Of a stretch of DNA of 64,000 nt, positions 47,601-54,765 are shown piece after piece. Within the stretch, counting starts at the first letter, position 1; each line of letters starts with the position of its first letter. Both the position numbers and the translations under genes were made by a program. Source of the DNA: Sarcocystis neurona (Eukaryota > Apicomplexa > Conoidasida > Eucoccidiorida > Sarcocystidae); assembly GCA_000727475.1 (NCBI GenBank), contig KL647320.1, positions 847,347-911,346 of the forward strand. Direction: 5' to 3'. The notes under the pieces were generated by a model. It saw nothing but the letters and a program-made list of their open reading frames with translations. It searched no databases and had not been told where the DNA came from.

Positions 47601-50134
47601 TCGCTCTGGCTATACGCAGGCAAGTTCCATACACGTATATACACACCACTCAGACAGAAAACAGAAAGGTGTATACATACATATATATGTGTACGAATGC
47701 AGGGTCGAGAACAGGAATGTATATATATATATATATATATATATCTGTGGGCGACTGATCCCAGCCAGCAGATTTGTCTCGTCGCCTCGTTCTCCCGTGG
47801 GTGCGCATGCACCACCATGTATGTAAGAGGCGTCTGCGAGGATATGGCCGGGAAGAAGCTGCATTTACAAGTATATATACCTGTAGCGTCTGTGTAACGT
47901 ATATGTTTGTAGAGCAACAGACGCTTTTGGGGGAAGGGAAAGCGACACAAAAGCATATATGTAGCGAAACTCCCACGAAGCAAGCTGTTCAGGTGTACAT
48001 ACACCTGAAGACACACCACAAACACTGTTTCACCCATGGCCTCTCATGCATGTGCGCCCCCCGTGTATATATCATCAATGCATGCGTCCTTCCGCAGAGC
48101 AGAGAATTTTTTGGTTCTACTGCGAGAAAGAAGCAAGCGGCCCCTCCCCTACGTATACATACACATATATACATACATGTGTACTTGAATATGTGGGTGT
48201 ACGTATGTGGGTGAGTAGAGCGGCGGCCATGTTTTGCATCGCTCTTCACAAGCAAGCCTAGCCTGGCGAGCGCTAGAAATGCACGAGAATATATCGCATG
48301 CAGAGTCCTCTGTGTGAAGCTATGCACCACGCGCTTCTACTCAAGCTGCTGCCCCATCGAGGAAGTGGTAGGTTCTTCCCTGTGTGATATGTGGATGGAG
48401 GGAGGGACGTGCGACTCAAGTGGAAGTCGCTGTGAGTAGGTGTTTCAGAGAGCGAAGAGAGCTGCGACCAGCCTGGTGCGCCCTGCGGTGTACGTACACC
48501 GCACTGCACGTACGCGGTTGTTGACACTTCGGCGAGGCTCCGTCGTCTGTCTGCGGTGTACGTACACCTCGCGTCGCAGCTTTAGGACTGCTTTTTCTCC
48601 CGAAGTGTGAAGACGCAGCAAAGGAGACCCGCCAAGCAGCGGCAGCAGACAGCGCCGTGTGCGCGGCAGGAGCTGTTGCGAATGCGCGACTGGGCCGACG
48701 GCTCGTCTTCTCAGCGCGCACGCAGATGAGAGCAAGAAGCAGCAGCAACAAAGGAAAAGGGGAAAGGAAAAGGCTTGTTATCCCCCATAGAGAAAACCCG
48801 CCTCTGGTCTTCCTGAAAATGTGTGACTGCTGCTGCTGCTGCTGCGAGAAGTGGTGTCTCCCTCTCGCTTCAGCGTCTGCATATGTCTGCGAGAGCGCAT
48901 GCAGAGGCGCGGGCCGCTGCGCTGCTGTACAGACACCCCGTCACCAGCGAGAAGCAGCAGCATATGCGGCAAACGGCGGCCTTTTTCTCCGTCTCTGTCT
49001 TCGCGTCTCCCTGTGCAGGATAGAGAGACACACACACACGCATACACACTCGCACGGATATACAGAGAGAGAGGGGCGGGCAGTCCCGCCGCATGCAGGC
49101 AAAAGAGGAGACGCCAGAAGACGCTTCTCGTCTCTCCAGCTTGAATAGTTGGTCTTCTTAAAATCTGCTGCAAAGCACGGCAACCCCCGAGCCTTGGGTT
49201 CCTCGTCCAGACACACGTGCGCCACCCGCGTGGCACAAGACCACTCACGGAGACACAGAGACAGGACGGGAGAATCGAAGTGCAGCTCCCACAAATATAC
49301 AAACAGACGCATGCAAACACAAATACGTCATCGATGCATACCGGGAGACGCGTACACATATGCATATACAAGTGTGTATGGCTAGATGCGTGTATATGTC
49401 AGTATGTCTGTGTGGTTGCTTGTGTTCGTATACATGTATTCTCTTCGGCGCTTTAGAGAGGGGCAGAAGGTTGGGCTGGCTGTCGCAAGAAGATCGACGT
49501 GGCGGAAGCTCCCCCAGCTCACACCGGTTCACGTGAGCGTGCGATCGGCTGCTTTGCTCCCCTTTTCCACAGATGCAGGCGGTAACGGCAATTGCTGAGG
49601 CGCTCGTGCTGCCTGTCGAGGAGAACGTGGGAGCGTTACTGCGACAAGTCGATCTGTATGTCCACGGTCTACAAGGTTTCGCTACTTGTTGCCCACCACG
49701 ACGCTACGTAGCACCCACCTTCTCCGCACAGCCACACCGCCCGTTCCCCTTCTGCTGCTGCCGCTTCTCTCGCTCCTGTTGCTTCTGTTACTGCTCCTGC
49801 TGCGCCTGGTACTCCTGCTGCTGCTTCTCTTGTTCGTGCTGCTCCTGCTGCTGCTGCCCCTGCTGCGGGTGCTTCTGTTACTCCTTCTCCTGCCGCTCCT
49901 CCTGCTGCCGCTTCTCTTGCTCCTGCTGCTGCATCTGTTACTCCTGCTGCTGTGTCTGTTGCTCCTGCTGCTGCTGCGTCTGTTGCTCCTGCTGCTGCTG
50001 CGTCTGTTGCTCCTGCTGCTGCCGCGTCTGCCTCTGTTGCCGCTGGATCTGCGTCTGCTGGTGCCACTGCGTCTGCTGCTGCCGTGAGAGAGGGAGGTGG
50101 CTATCGGTTTCAAATCTTCGCATGCGCGTCGTGA
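17106..50134 (+). CDS. Giant PHD-finger / Cys4-motif protein, low-complexity rich (16-exon model)
   Basis: Exons at 17106-17406, 17456-17734, 17848-25692, 26984-28501, 31266-31468, 33907-35720, 36843-37084, 40392-40650, 42472-42947, 43718-43831, 44181-44371, 45758-46241, 48098-48152, 48219-48367, 49573-49655 and 49732-50134 join with matching phase at every junction and end at TGA, giving about 4,800 codons. The only frame break is at the 337-N gap in the third exon. The order is: Gln- and Thr/Ala-rich N-terminus; Ala/Ser/Glu-rich region with a duplicated helical motif; PHD finger; helical block; Ser-rich NRPYS repeat; Cys4 motif (CPNC...CSSC); several helical segments; Ala/Pro-rich C-terminus. 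PHD fingers bind histone tails, so a nuclear role is likely by inference. Introns range from 49 nt to about 3.3 kb. The 5' end is probably further upstream. The true locus might be two adjacent genes: the weakest joins are those at the 37084/40392 and 43831/44181 junctions. Confidence 0.55.
17456..17734 (+). CDS. Exon: Thr/Glu-rich segment with poly-Gln
   Basis: It begins VQQRQQRATAETATVE, continues with Glu/Ser/Thr/Gly-rich sequence containing three related GES/GEP/GET steps, then enters an almost pure Gln run coded by mixed CAG/CAA, and ends RGFHH before a GTACGT donor. Mixed codons argue that the Gln run is maintained at protein level rather than being a young CAG expansion. Confidence 0.5.
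17848..25692 (+). CDS. Large exon: Thr/Ala repeats then Ala/Ser/Glu-rich region
   Basis: One frame stays open for over 6.5 kb downstream of the N gap, far beyond chance even at this composition, and ends in a consensus donor (CCCAAG then GTAACT) in phase 0 with the PHD exon. The N-terminal third is Thr/Ala/Pro sequence with a 330-bp tandem unit. Then come Ala/Pro/Ser-rich, Ser/Arg-rich and Ala/Glu-rich blocks. At about 20910-20985, 21808-21890 and 22716-22797 lie ordinary helical segments with the theme REL..LL. A basic stretch (TSKRLVIRKRPARPK) precedes the splice. Upstream of the 337-N gap the same Thr/Ala sequence is in the next frame, so the gap length is wrong by one base or the sequence has an indel. 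The long minus-strand ORFs here are shadows. Confidence 0.6.
18470..19510 (+). repeat. 330-bp tandem coding repeat flanking the gap
   Basis: Identical 30-base stretches sit at 19141-19170 and 19471-19500, exactly 330 bp (110 codons) apart. The block GTAAGTTPAAETT recurs before the gap (near 18550) and after it (near 19225), as does PPASETTPAAQTTPAA. The N run lies within the array and is about one unit long. Confidence 0.8.
18801..19137. other. Assembly gap, 337 N
   Basis: The run of N lies inside the Thr/Ala repeat. Since 337 is not a multiple of three, the coding frame differs on the two sides (a shift of one), which explains why no single ORF crosses it. Confidence 0.95.
25693..26983. other. 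Intron with TA/TG microsatellites
   Basis: Begins with the GTAACT donor, contains TATATG/TGTG repeats, a moderately complex island near 26210-26460 with no consistent exon, and ends tgtgtgtcgcag. ORFs inside are Tyr/Ile/Cys/Val shadows. Confidence 0.55.
26984..28501 (+). CDS. Exon: PHD finger with long insertion, helical block
   Basis: This is a 506-codon exon, phase 0 at both ends. Residues 1-30 (EPVSFALCAMCGCYGEVLCC, then DFCPRVFHASC) supply the first six PHD ligands, C-x2-C ... C-x2-C ... H-x2-C, in the classic CCD-x-CPR-x-FH-x2-C setting. The last pair (WMCPDC) appears only about 220 residues later, after Ala/Gly-, Gly-, Pro-, Gln- and Ser-rich inserts. The first two pairs are separated as in normal PHD fingers, so the insertion sits between zinc ligands 6 and 7. 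After it comes a helical segment (PIEHVAWRVKLLQWRKMAEE, then ...YFGDEEGWQLFKVKRARKLL), an acidic/basic low-complexity stretch, and a second conserved-looking block (LHKTLLERNIFFARLTDF ... DVEQLNFL). Confidence 0.65.
29453..29720. repeat. 17-bp minisatellite, about 16 copies
   Basis: The unit is CTTCTTGCTGCCTGCTG, with two recurrent variants (TTCCG and CTCCTG endings) clustered in the middle. Because 17 is not a multiple of three, every frame shows a 17-residue period made of three units. Confidence 0.85.
30227..30475. repeat. (CATA)n tetranucleotide repeat
   Basis: Nearly continuous catacata with occasional tatattca interruptions, ending in (TA)n. Intronic. Confidence 0.9.
31266..31468 (+). 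CDS. Exon: hydrophobic helical segment
   Basis: Starts in phase 0 after tttgctgcag and ends in phase 2 at a GTATGT donor. It reads EYGAEVAYLLTNLLGYLGPS, then KHLVDTIVDAAACILLLW, a basic turn, and ALLNDEALIFSTLEACWAQL. This is non-repetitive, helix-rich and high in GC at third positions. No family recognised. Confidence 0.6.
31469..33906. other. Intron with TA/TG microsatellites
   Basis: From the GTATGT donor to the ctgctgtacag acceptor. It contains CT-rich sequence, then (TATG)n repeats, several G homopolymer runs (for example near 32800 and 33730) and a (CG)n stretch near 33802-33820. No additional exon is supported. Confidence 0.5.
33907..35720 (+). CDS. Exon: Ser-rich NRPYS repeat and start of Cys4 motif
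   Basis: The exon begins with one base completing Leu, then VLHRYSNTAAAAPALARLNG and a Ser run entering an 840-N gap. After the gap the frame is unchanged (840 is a multiple of three). About 500 bp of Ser-rich repeats follow, with recurring SNRPYSS and SGNVSQS words, then ordinary sequence (NFTANRAWVSQQHWQQRTLR, SLGEQKLCYMQWKEEVERSI) and finally NTCPNCNRPQGVAGLY before a GTAAGA donor in phase 1. The paired cysteines are completed by the next exon. Length is uncertain because of the gap. Confidence 0.6.
34038..34877. other. Assembly gap, 840 N
   Basis: The gap lies inside the Ser (AGC) repeat of the coding exon. 840 is divisible by three and the frame is the same on both sides. Confidence 0.95.
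34878..35470 (+). repeat. Coding Ser-rich degenerate repeat (NRPYS / GNVSQS)
   Basis: Units of roughly 17-20 residues alternate a Ser run, NRPY(S) or NRPHS, another Ser run, and GNVSQS or GNVSHS. At least eight are recognisable. The nucleotide repeat is an AGC backbone with conserved cgtccata/cgtccgta and ggcaacgtctcac islands. Confidence 0.8.
35721..36842. other. Intron, CTG-rich with GTA/CTG compound repeat
   Basis: From GTAAGA to gttgctgcccag. CTG triplets dominate. At 36320-36560 a compound repeat mixes (GTA)n and (CTG)n, giving Val/Leu shadow ORFs on the plus strand and Ala/Leu ones on the minus strand. Confidence 0.65.
36843..37084 (+). CDS. Exon: second half of Cys4 motif and helical segment
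   Basis: The two leading bases complete a Pro codon with the previous exon, giving GLY-P-ICSSC. Together with CPNC upstream this makes C-x2-C-x11-C-x2-C. The exon continues NFFLPPEWACIDFGRLFEQL and ends DWKNQVYM before GTACCG, in phase 0. The ligand spacing fits a small treble-clef or zinc-ribbon element; identity unknown. Confidence 0.6.
37085..40391. other. Long intron with microsatellites and antisense open frames
   Basis: About 3.3 kb rich in TGCATGC words, TATATG and TATGTG repeats (especially 39050-39345) and homopolymer G runs. Protein-like minus-strand segments occur at 38815-38941 and about 38500-38626. They have splice-like ends but could not be chained in phase, so they are reported as a finding rather than a gene. 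Confidence 0.45.
40392..40650 (+). CDS. Exon: acidic and helical segment
   Basis: Phase 0 after gcggtgtgcag, phase 1 before GTGCGT. It reads TLHLFRVGEAAAP, a Gly/Ala linker, a run of Glu, then LLAEQFAVEMAIQHGVLYLL and RGRWTNKHDNFYKTFHTSFC. The second half has ordinary composition and strong third-position GC, supporting coding. Confidence 0.6.
42472..42947 (+). CDS. Exon: Ser/Ala/Gln-rich linker
   Basis: Two leading bases complete a Gly with the previous exon. Poly-Ser, a basic Gly/Arg stretch, then Ser/Gln- and Ala-rich sequence lead to SPIVPLSCSAPHFLRPRRED and a GTGAGA donor after CTCCAA, in phase 0. AGC/CAG repeats lie on the sense strand. Confidence 0.5.
43005..43200. repeat. (TATG)n microsatellite
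   Basis: Runs of tatgtatg and gaatgtgtatgta in the intron downstream of the 42947 donor. They give Met/Tyr/Val/Cys shadow ORFs. Confidence 0.85.
43718..43831 (+). CDS. Exon: short charged segment
   Basis: A 38-codon exon, phase 0 at both ends, from gctattag to GTGTCT: YREGKARKVKQQEVSAAEEV then VHPGRVRQQLWANGDVQR. The donor is weak, and an alternative end at GAC before GTGCAG is possible. Confidence 0.4.
44181..44371 (+). CDS. Exon: basic then hydrophobic helical segment
   Basis: Phase 0 after gggcgtgacag, phase 2 before GTACGT. It reads VPAKRPLRRVTAAVWRRL, then TTLKKRNHSLRIFDEAKLLA and PELLTGVIDVPVAIYYFQGM. The joined residue with the next exon is Cys. Ordinary composition and a strong donor. 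Confidence 0.5.
45758..46241 (+). CDS. Exon: helical segment with Gln and Ser runs
   Basis: Acceptor gttttgctgcag, donor GTAAGT (near perfect), phase 0 exit. It reads FVSLEDLSALLLCDASYLEH, RVLSFIRAPLLLRCC ... PPVYSRFFVSFQNKNTL, a Gln run, a Ser/Gly-rich linker and KRKLYSLRDLQELMH. One of the best-supported exons. Confidence 0.6.
46331..47368. repeat. GGAGACAGA-type minisatellite with 594-N gap
   Basis: Irregular units of gagacagac, gggagacag and gagacggac run on both sides of an N run at 46631-47224, all inside an intron. The plus strand is almost pure purine plus C in fixed register. Derived ORFs are Arg/Glu/Thr/Asp repeats. Confidence 0.9.
46631..47224. other. Assembly gap, 594 N
   Basis: Run of N inside the gagaca minisatellite. 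It is intronic in the proposed model, so it does not affect the coding frame. Confidence 0.95.
48098..48152 (+). CDS. Exon: 18-codon mini-exon
   Basis: Between tccttccgcag and GTATAC. It reads SREFFGSTARKKQAAPPL and leaves one base, which with the next exon makes Gln. Short, so supported mainly by phase on both sides and good splice signals. Confidence 0.4.
48219..48367 (+). CDS. Exon: Cys/Arg/Ser-rich helical segment
   Basis: After ggtgagtag: RRPCFASLFTSKPSLASARN, AREYIACRVLCVKLCTTR, then FYSSCCPIEEV and a GTAGGT donor in phase 0. Five cysteines in 50 residues but no recognised spacing. The other two frames have stops. Confidence 0.5.
48485..48568. repeat. Pair of GGTGTACGTACACC palindromes
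   Basis: Two perfect 14-bp palindromes at 48487-48500 and 48555-48568. The first extends to 18 bp (48485-48502). Both are preceded by ctgc. They lie in the intron downstream of the 48367 donor. Between and after them cacttcgg and ccgaagtg form a further inverted pair. Confidence 0.85.
49573..49655 (+). CDS. Exon: short helical segment
   Basis: Acceptor cccttttccacag, donor GTATGT, phase 2 exit. It reads MQAVTAIAEALVLPVEENVG then ALLRQVD. The initial ATG is internal in this model (phase 0 from ...CPIEEV) but could be an alternative start. Confidence 0.55.
49732..50134 (+). CDS. Terminal exon: Ala/Pro/Ser/Val-rich C-terminus
   Basis: After ccttctccgcacag the frame reads HTARSPSAAAASLAPVASV, then Ala/Pro-rich sequence with tandem SVAPAAAA units, ending AVREGGGYRFQIFACAS and TGA at 50132-50134. 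The triplets are GCT/CTG on the sense strand, opposite to most exons of this gene. The Leu and Cys readings of the same DNA are rejected because only this frame fits the phase of the preceding exon. Confidence 0.5.
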
Positions 50135-51007
50135 TCAGTCCCCCGCCACGCAACAGCAACACTTCCGCGTGAAGCGCTCCTCGAACGAACGGCCACAGCA
50201 TTTGAACAGCTGCTGCCCGGCCTGCTGCTGCTGCTGCTGCATGCGGAGCGGCGTTTCGAAGGACAGCGCAGCTGCTGTTGCTGGCAGACACTCTCGTATT
50301 TTTCCCGTCGACCTTCGCGCGACGCGGGAGTTGTCTTCTTCTTCGTTGACGAGACGTGACACGAAGACTTGCTGTGCCGCAGAAGTGTCGCTGCTGAAGT
50401 GCCGACGCTGCTGCTGCTGCTTGAGAAATGCTGTGATTGCTGGCCTGGAGGACTGTATTCTTCGCGAACACGTGTCTCTCTCCTGATACGCCGCACACAT
50501 AGAGAGAAACACGCATGCTACTACTGTTGCTGCTGTTCCTTCTGTTGCTCTCTCTTGGTATGCCGCACACATAGAGAAAACGACGCGTGCTATTACTGTT
50601 GCTGCTGTTCCTTCTGTTGCTCTTTCTTGGTATGCCGCGCACATAGAGAAAACGACGCGTGCTATTACTGTTGCTGCTGTTCCTTCTGTTGCTCTCTCTT
50701 GGTATGCCGCGCACATAGAGAAAACGACGCGTGCTATTACTGTTGCTGCTGCTCCTGCGGTTGCTATGTTGGGGCGTCGTCGCGGGGCGCTGCCGCTGCG
50801 TCTCTCTGGGGAGCTGCTGCTACGAATACTTCCCGCGCACTCTGGCTGTTGCTGCTGCTGCCGCTCTTCTCCGATTTTGAGTTCCCCGCTGCTGCTGGCT
50901 CCTACGGCAGAGGTCGCACCGCAACTGTAGAGCAACGGACATGCGCGGCGACTGCAGAGCCCGCTGCTGATATGCACAGATTCGGAACGTCTTTCTTCTG
51001 TAGCCAT
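50135..51007 (-). CDS. Hypothetical protein with four 24-residue repeats
   Basis: A 290-codon minus-strand frame converges on the plus-strand gene: its stop codon abuts that of the large gene. The centre has four 24-residue units (ATVIARVVFSMCAAYQERAT and similar) coded by a 72-bp tandem repeat. The rest is Ser/Arg/Gln-rich with a protein-like C-terminal part (VFVSRLVNEEEDNSRVARRS). The opposite strand across the repeat reads as Cys runs. No family recognised. The frame might instead be untranslated 3' DNA of the plus gene. Confidence 0.35.
   Translation of the reverse strand: MATEERRSESVHISSGLCSRRACPLLYSCGATSAVGASSSGELKIGEERQQQQQPECAGSIRSSSSPERRSGSAPRRRPNIATAGAAATVIARVVFSMCAAYQERATEGTAATVIARVVFSMCAAYQERATEGTAATVIARVVFSMCAAYQERATEGTAATVVACVFLSMCAAYQERDTCSRRIQSSRPAITAFLKQQQQRRHFSSDTSAAQQVFVSRLVNEEEDNSRVARRSTGKIRECLPATAAALSFETPLRMQQQQQQAGQQLFKCCGRSFEERFTRKCCCCVAGD
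50489..50776. repeat. 72-bp tandem repeat, four copies
   Basis: Copies begin near 50489, 50561, 50633 and 50705, with the last three almost identical. Each holds gccgcacacatagagaaaac, a tgctattactgttgctgctg block and ttccttctgttgctctctctt. The period is 24 codons. Confidence 0.9.
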
Positions 51008-51748
51008 AAAAAAAGGATGTTCTTCGCGCCTCTTAACGCCCAGTATCGCTGAAATAACACGCTTCCGCCACTTCAGATGCTAACGTGTTCTCCTCTCCTC
51101 GCCGGGCGTCGGCATTTACGCATGAGTATACACGTTCGGGTAAAAGCTGGCCGCTTGCACACACGCTCGCCACAGCAAGTACACGTGCCGTCTGTCCAGG
51201 AGAAGAAGCAAGCGCTTCATGTACCGAAGCTGCTCGCGCCGCTGTGATCTTTCCTTATTCGCCTGTGTGTCTCTCTCATGCACACATACACACACTGTCG
51301 AAGGCACGTGTCACCATGCACGCGGCGAGTGGAGACGCTGCTGCATGTGGTGTTTGGCCACGTTGTACATGTATTCAAGTATAGATAGATCGGCAGATGG
51401 ACTGGCATCTACGTAGGGACACGTATATGTATAGATATAAATTGGGCATGTATTTACCGGCAGGTCGTCGCAAAAAACAACGGCCGTGTAGCGGTAGTGT
51501 GTTGCAGACACACTGTGAAGTATTGTAGTTGCAGCAGTTCGAAATTTTTCGTGCGTCTCAGCGATGGTGGACTGCAGCAGAACTGCAGGTAGAGCAGGTA
51601 CCGATGTGTGCGATAACGATCATTTTAAAACTACAGATTAAATGTCACCAGGTGCGACGTTTTACGTAGATAAATGTATCGCAGCTGCAGCTCTTGTGCA
51701 CTTTTGATGTGGCGCATGCAGGCACGTCTACCAACGGGTGGAAAGATT
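51008..51748. other. Region with no supportable gene
   Basis: Normal-complexity sequence with a few TATG runs. Open frames are short and lie on both strands. A plus frame at 51674-51877 and minus frames ending near 51749 overlap at its right edge. Confidence 0.4.
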
Positions 51749-52158
51749 TTAGTTAATGAACTCAACGGGGGAAATGCCGCACAGAGTAGCGACCGAGACG
51801 GTTGTTGGTGGCAAGTTTCTGGCGCTTGTGTCGCCTTTTGCGACCAATGGAAAGAGTTCTTCTTCGATTTTCCGTAGATTGACTGCTACGCAGTGTGCGT
51901 GGGTGCCTGTGTTCCACATGTACAGTAGGTATATGGATGGATTTCGGTCGGTCTGGATATACATACATATGTGTATGTATACAGAGGCCTCCTTGGGATG
52001 ACCGAGTGGGGAGAGGTATACTATCGGTGACTGATGTGTACTCGCCTAAGCCTGTACAACTAGGCGGGCAATTTTCCTGTCGCTTTTCACGACGTCCAGG
52101 AGACGCGCACGCCTGAGGGTGGTATGCCGCGTGTTCCCTGGTTGCTGGACTAATTTGT
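51749..52158 (-). CDS. Candidate minus-strand terminal exons
   Basis: Two short minus-strand pieces look coding. One (52158-52046) follows gtggacccag and reads KLVQQPGNTRHTTLRRARLL, then DVVKSDRKIARLVVQA and a stop. The other (about 51890-51749) ends LFPLVAKGDTSARNLPP, TTVSVATLCGISPVEFIN and a stop. They end in separate stops, so they cannot be one exon chain as read. Competing plus frames exist. Confidence 0.22.
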
Positions 52159-53014
52159 CTGGGTCCACAGAGAAAAACAAGGGAGGGTGTGTGAGACTGC
52201 AGAAAAGGAGGGAGGGTGAGCACGGGCTTTCAGAACAGCAGGCGACTTTGCTCCAAGGAAAGTTCAAGGTGTCAAAAAAGGTGTCAACATACATCAAATA
52301 TGTACGCCATGTGGACGTGTTCCTTATGTGTATGCACGTACATCTGTGTGCGCATACATATATTCACTTTTTTTAATGTGCACACACACGTGCGCGCGGA
52401 CGCGTCTGTGTGTGGGTATTATACGTGTGTGAGGGGTAGAATGCCACGTTGAGAGAAGTGGGTGGAAAGGAAAGGAAGGTCAACGAGTGTTGTTGACTAA
52501 TCGAACGATTACGGATTGGGTGTGTGGAATGCGCGATCGCCAGACCCATATTTATACACGTGCACACCTATACGTCTAAATAAACAAGTATTTAATGTGC
52601 TGGCGCGTGTCGTGCGTGCCAAAGGGAGTTCTGACTGGGATTTTGTAGCAGCATTGCGATTTGTTGGATATTAGGACTCAGTCCCCGGTATGTGAAATGT
52701 GGCGTCCATTTGTGAAACATATCAACTTACTGAGATGTGGTGCACTTCCGACACCGCGTTGCTTCTCCTTTATCGAACCCACGGCACAAGAGATCACTTA
52801 ATTTTCCATTTCCGAAACCTGTGGTACAGGCCCACGCTCCTTTGCTTCATAGGGGCGACAAATATGCGTGGTGACGACACCAGAGCGCACAGATACAGGA
52901 GTGTTACGCTGGGCCTTTTTCCTGCCTTAGCTGTGTCTGTGGCGTAGCACGGATAGCGTCACCGAAGCCGCACGCAAGGCGAATCGCAACGTTGTGGGTA
53001 TTACCTCGTGCTGC

Positions 53015-53256
53015 TCAGCGAAACACGAGCGCAGGACTTTTCGTGAACTCGTTCCGGTCCTCTGCTTGGGGATACAAGAAGTTCCTTTTGCTCGTCTAAA
53101 GCAAACACGAAGCACGCCAGGTCGACGCGTAACACACAAGTATTTACCACTACTTACCAGTTCGAAGAAGGAAGTGAGCACGTTGGGGTCCCTGTACCCG
53201 GTGGGAGAAACGAGGTTGAGCCTACTGAACAACTTTTTGAAAAAGTTGTTGAACAC
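53015..53256 (-). CDS. Candidate two-exon 3' end, minus strand
   Basis: The minus strand reads FNNFFKKLFSRLNLVSPTG, YRDPNVLTSFFEL, then a consensus GTAAGT donor, a 62-nt intron ending gtttgctttag, and TSKRNFLYPQAEDRNEFTKS, PALVFR, stop (TGA at 53017-53015). Phase is 0 on both sides. No clear 5' boundary is found and the plus strand has a rival open frame (53160-53326). A 23-bp quasi-palindrome lies in the first exon. Confidence 0.35.
53228..53250. repeat. Perfect hairpin, 11-bp arms and 1-nt loop
   Basis: Arms aacaacttttt and aaaaagttgtt around a single g. It lies within coding-like sequence, reading NNFFKKL on the minus strand and NNFLKKL on the plus strand. Confidence 0.9.
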
Positions 53257-53869
53257 AGGTTCTCATTCTCCCGCACACCAGAGAAAATCATACGTATTCT
53301 CTCTTTTCCACGGCGGCTTCGGCTGAAGTCCTGCTCCGTTGTCCTCGCGAGCACAACGCTAAGTTGAATTTCGGAAGTATTACGCGAGTAAGGCCTTCGA
53401 CAAGTTCCGACAAGATAGCAACACCAGCCTCCTATCCACCGGGGGTGGAAGAAGAGAGTTTGCAAAGGCATTAAGCTCGAGTAGCCTTTTACAGGCGCGC
53501 TTGTATAGGTACAATACAGACACACGTGTTCGTGCTCGCTTCAAGCCATATGTGGAACGGACATCCCGATCCGCGGTCACCACCCGTTTCTGCGTTCAGA
53601 TGCCTGTCGAGTCAGTCCTTTTTGTGTACGCGCAAGGTAAATTTCAACTTCATCACCAGGCGTGCAACGACGACGCGCCCTATCGTCGGTGTTCGAAGCG
53701 CCGACGTGCTATGGTGTACTTCTCCGCACTACGGTATACGCCAGCATCTACCTCAGCGTGTGCCCGAGATTGACATTCCACACATTTTGATACGTAGAGC
53801 CGCCCGTATACAGCTGACAGTTAAAGAGGAATTGGTCTACGTACGTTAAAAGAATGACCTTTGACACGC

Positions 53870-54117
53870 TTAGAGACGCCAGAAGAGAAAGCTGCCCGCA
53901 CCGAGTGCGTGGAGCATTATAACCCACCAGCCACCACTGTGAGTAACAGAGTCTACTAGGTGCACTGCGAAACTGAGGAAACGAAAGATTAACTTCTACT
54001 GCGCGCACAACAAGAGGAGCACAGAAATCATACCTGAGAGTTGCTCTCTCAAGCGTACTTCCCTCCTGCGCATCTCCTTCCACCAATGAAGCCCCCTGGA
54101 TGGCGCTGCTGTCATAG
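53870..54117 (-). CDS. Candidate last two exons of a minus-strand gene
   Basis: Exon 54117-54034 follows ctgttgccag and reads YDSSAIQGASLVEGDAQEGS, TLERATL, ending in a GTATGA donor in phase 2. Exon 53972-53870 follows gtttcctcag and reads FAVHLVDSVTHSGG then WWVIMLHALGAGSFLFWRL and TAA. The split Ser codon joins them. The last exon would give a hydrophobic C-terminus. The upstream exon is not identified; it must end in phase 2. Confidence 0.35.
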
Positions 54118-54159
54118 CTGGCAACAGTGCGTAGACAACCACCCATATACAAAAGTGTG

Positions 54160-54199
<40 letters not shown>

Positions 54200-54765
54200 C
54201 GCACGTGCTCTTTGTATGTATGTAGGTGTACATGCATGCGTAAATATGGATGTGTGGGAGGACGGATGTATGCGTACGCACGTATACATATATATGTGAT
54301 ACTGCACGTATGCATATGTGCATTTACAGGTACACATGTGAGTGTCTCTGTATGTATACGTATGTACCCGCATTCATATATATACATATATATATATATA
54401 TATATGAGGGAGAGACAAACTGATACGTACATATGCGTGTGGGCTGCCTCCTGCGGCTCTGAAAGACGACGCGTTGGTAGTCTATCATGAAAAGTGTGTT
54501 CATGTGTAGTCAAACGTGTGTACACATGTATACCTGTTGTCGTACGTGCAAGTAAATCCACTACGCATCAACGCATACACCTATGCGTGTACCCAACGCA
54601 GCACGCGACTGCGTGGTCCCCGCGGATCTGAGGGACTTCCTACAAAGGAGACACCTATATTCTTACCACTCTGTGGACAGAACGAATACCCACCTACGCT
54701 TACATACACATACAAATATGTATGTGTTATAACTGTGTATATATATATGTATATATGTGGTCACG
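54118..54765. other. TATA/TGTG-rich spacer
   Basis: Contains a GATA microsatellite near 54165-54200 and (TA)n runs near 54380-54405. The sequence at 54430-54690 is more complex, but no exon is convincing. Confidence 0.45.

Noticed and set aside
46473..47897. Large ORFs on both strands through the 594-N region
   Set aside because: They are simple repeats (gagaca) joined through Ns. Length is an artefact of N being read as any residue.
49686..50087. Poly-Leu and poly-Cys frames over the terminal exon
   Set aside because: Only the Ala/Pro frame joins in phase with the preceding exon through GTATGT and ccgcacag signals.
52560..53850. Possible organellar (mitochondrial) insertion, because this stretch lacks microsatellites
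   Set aside because: No cytochrome b, cox1 or cox3 motif or recognisable rRNA fragment was seen; minus-strand exon-like sequence explains the composition as well.
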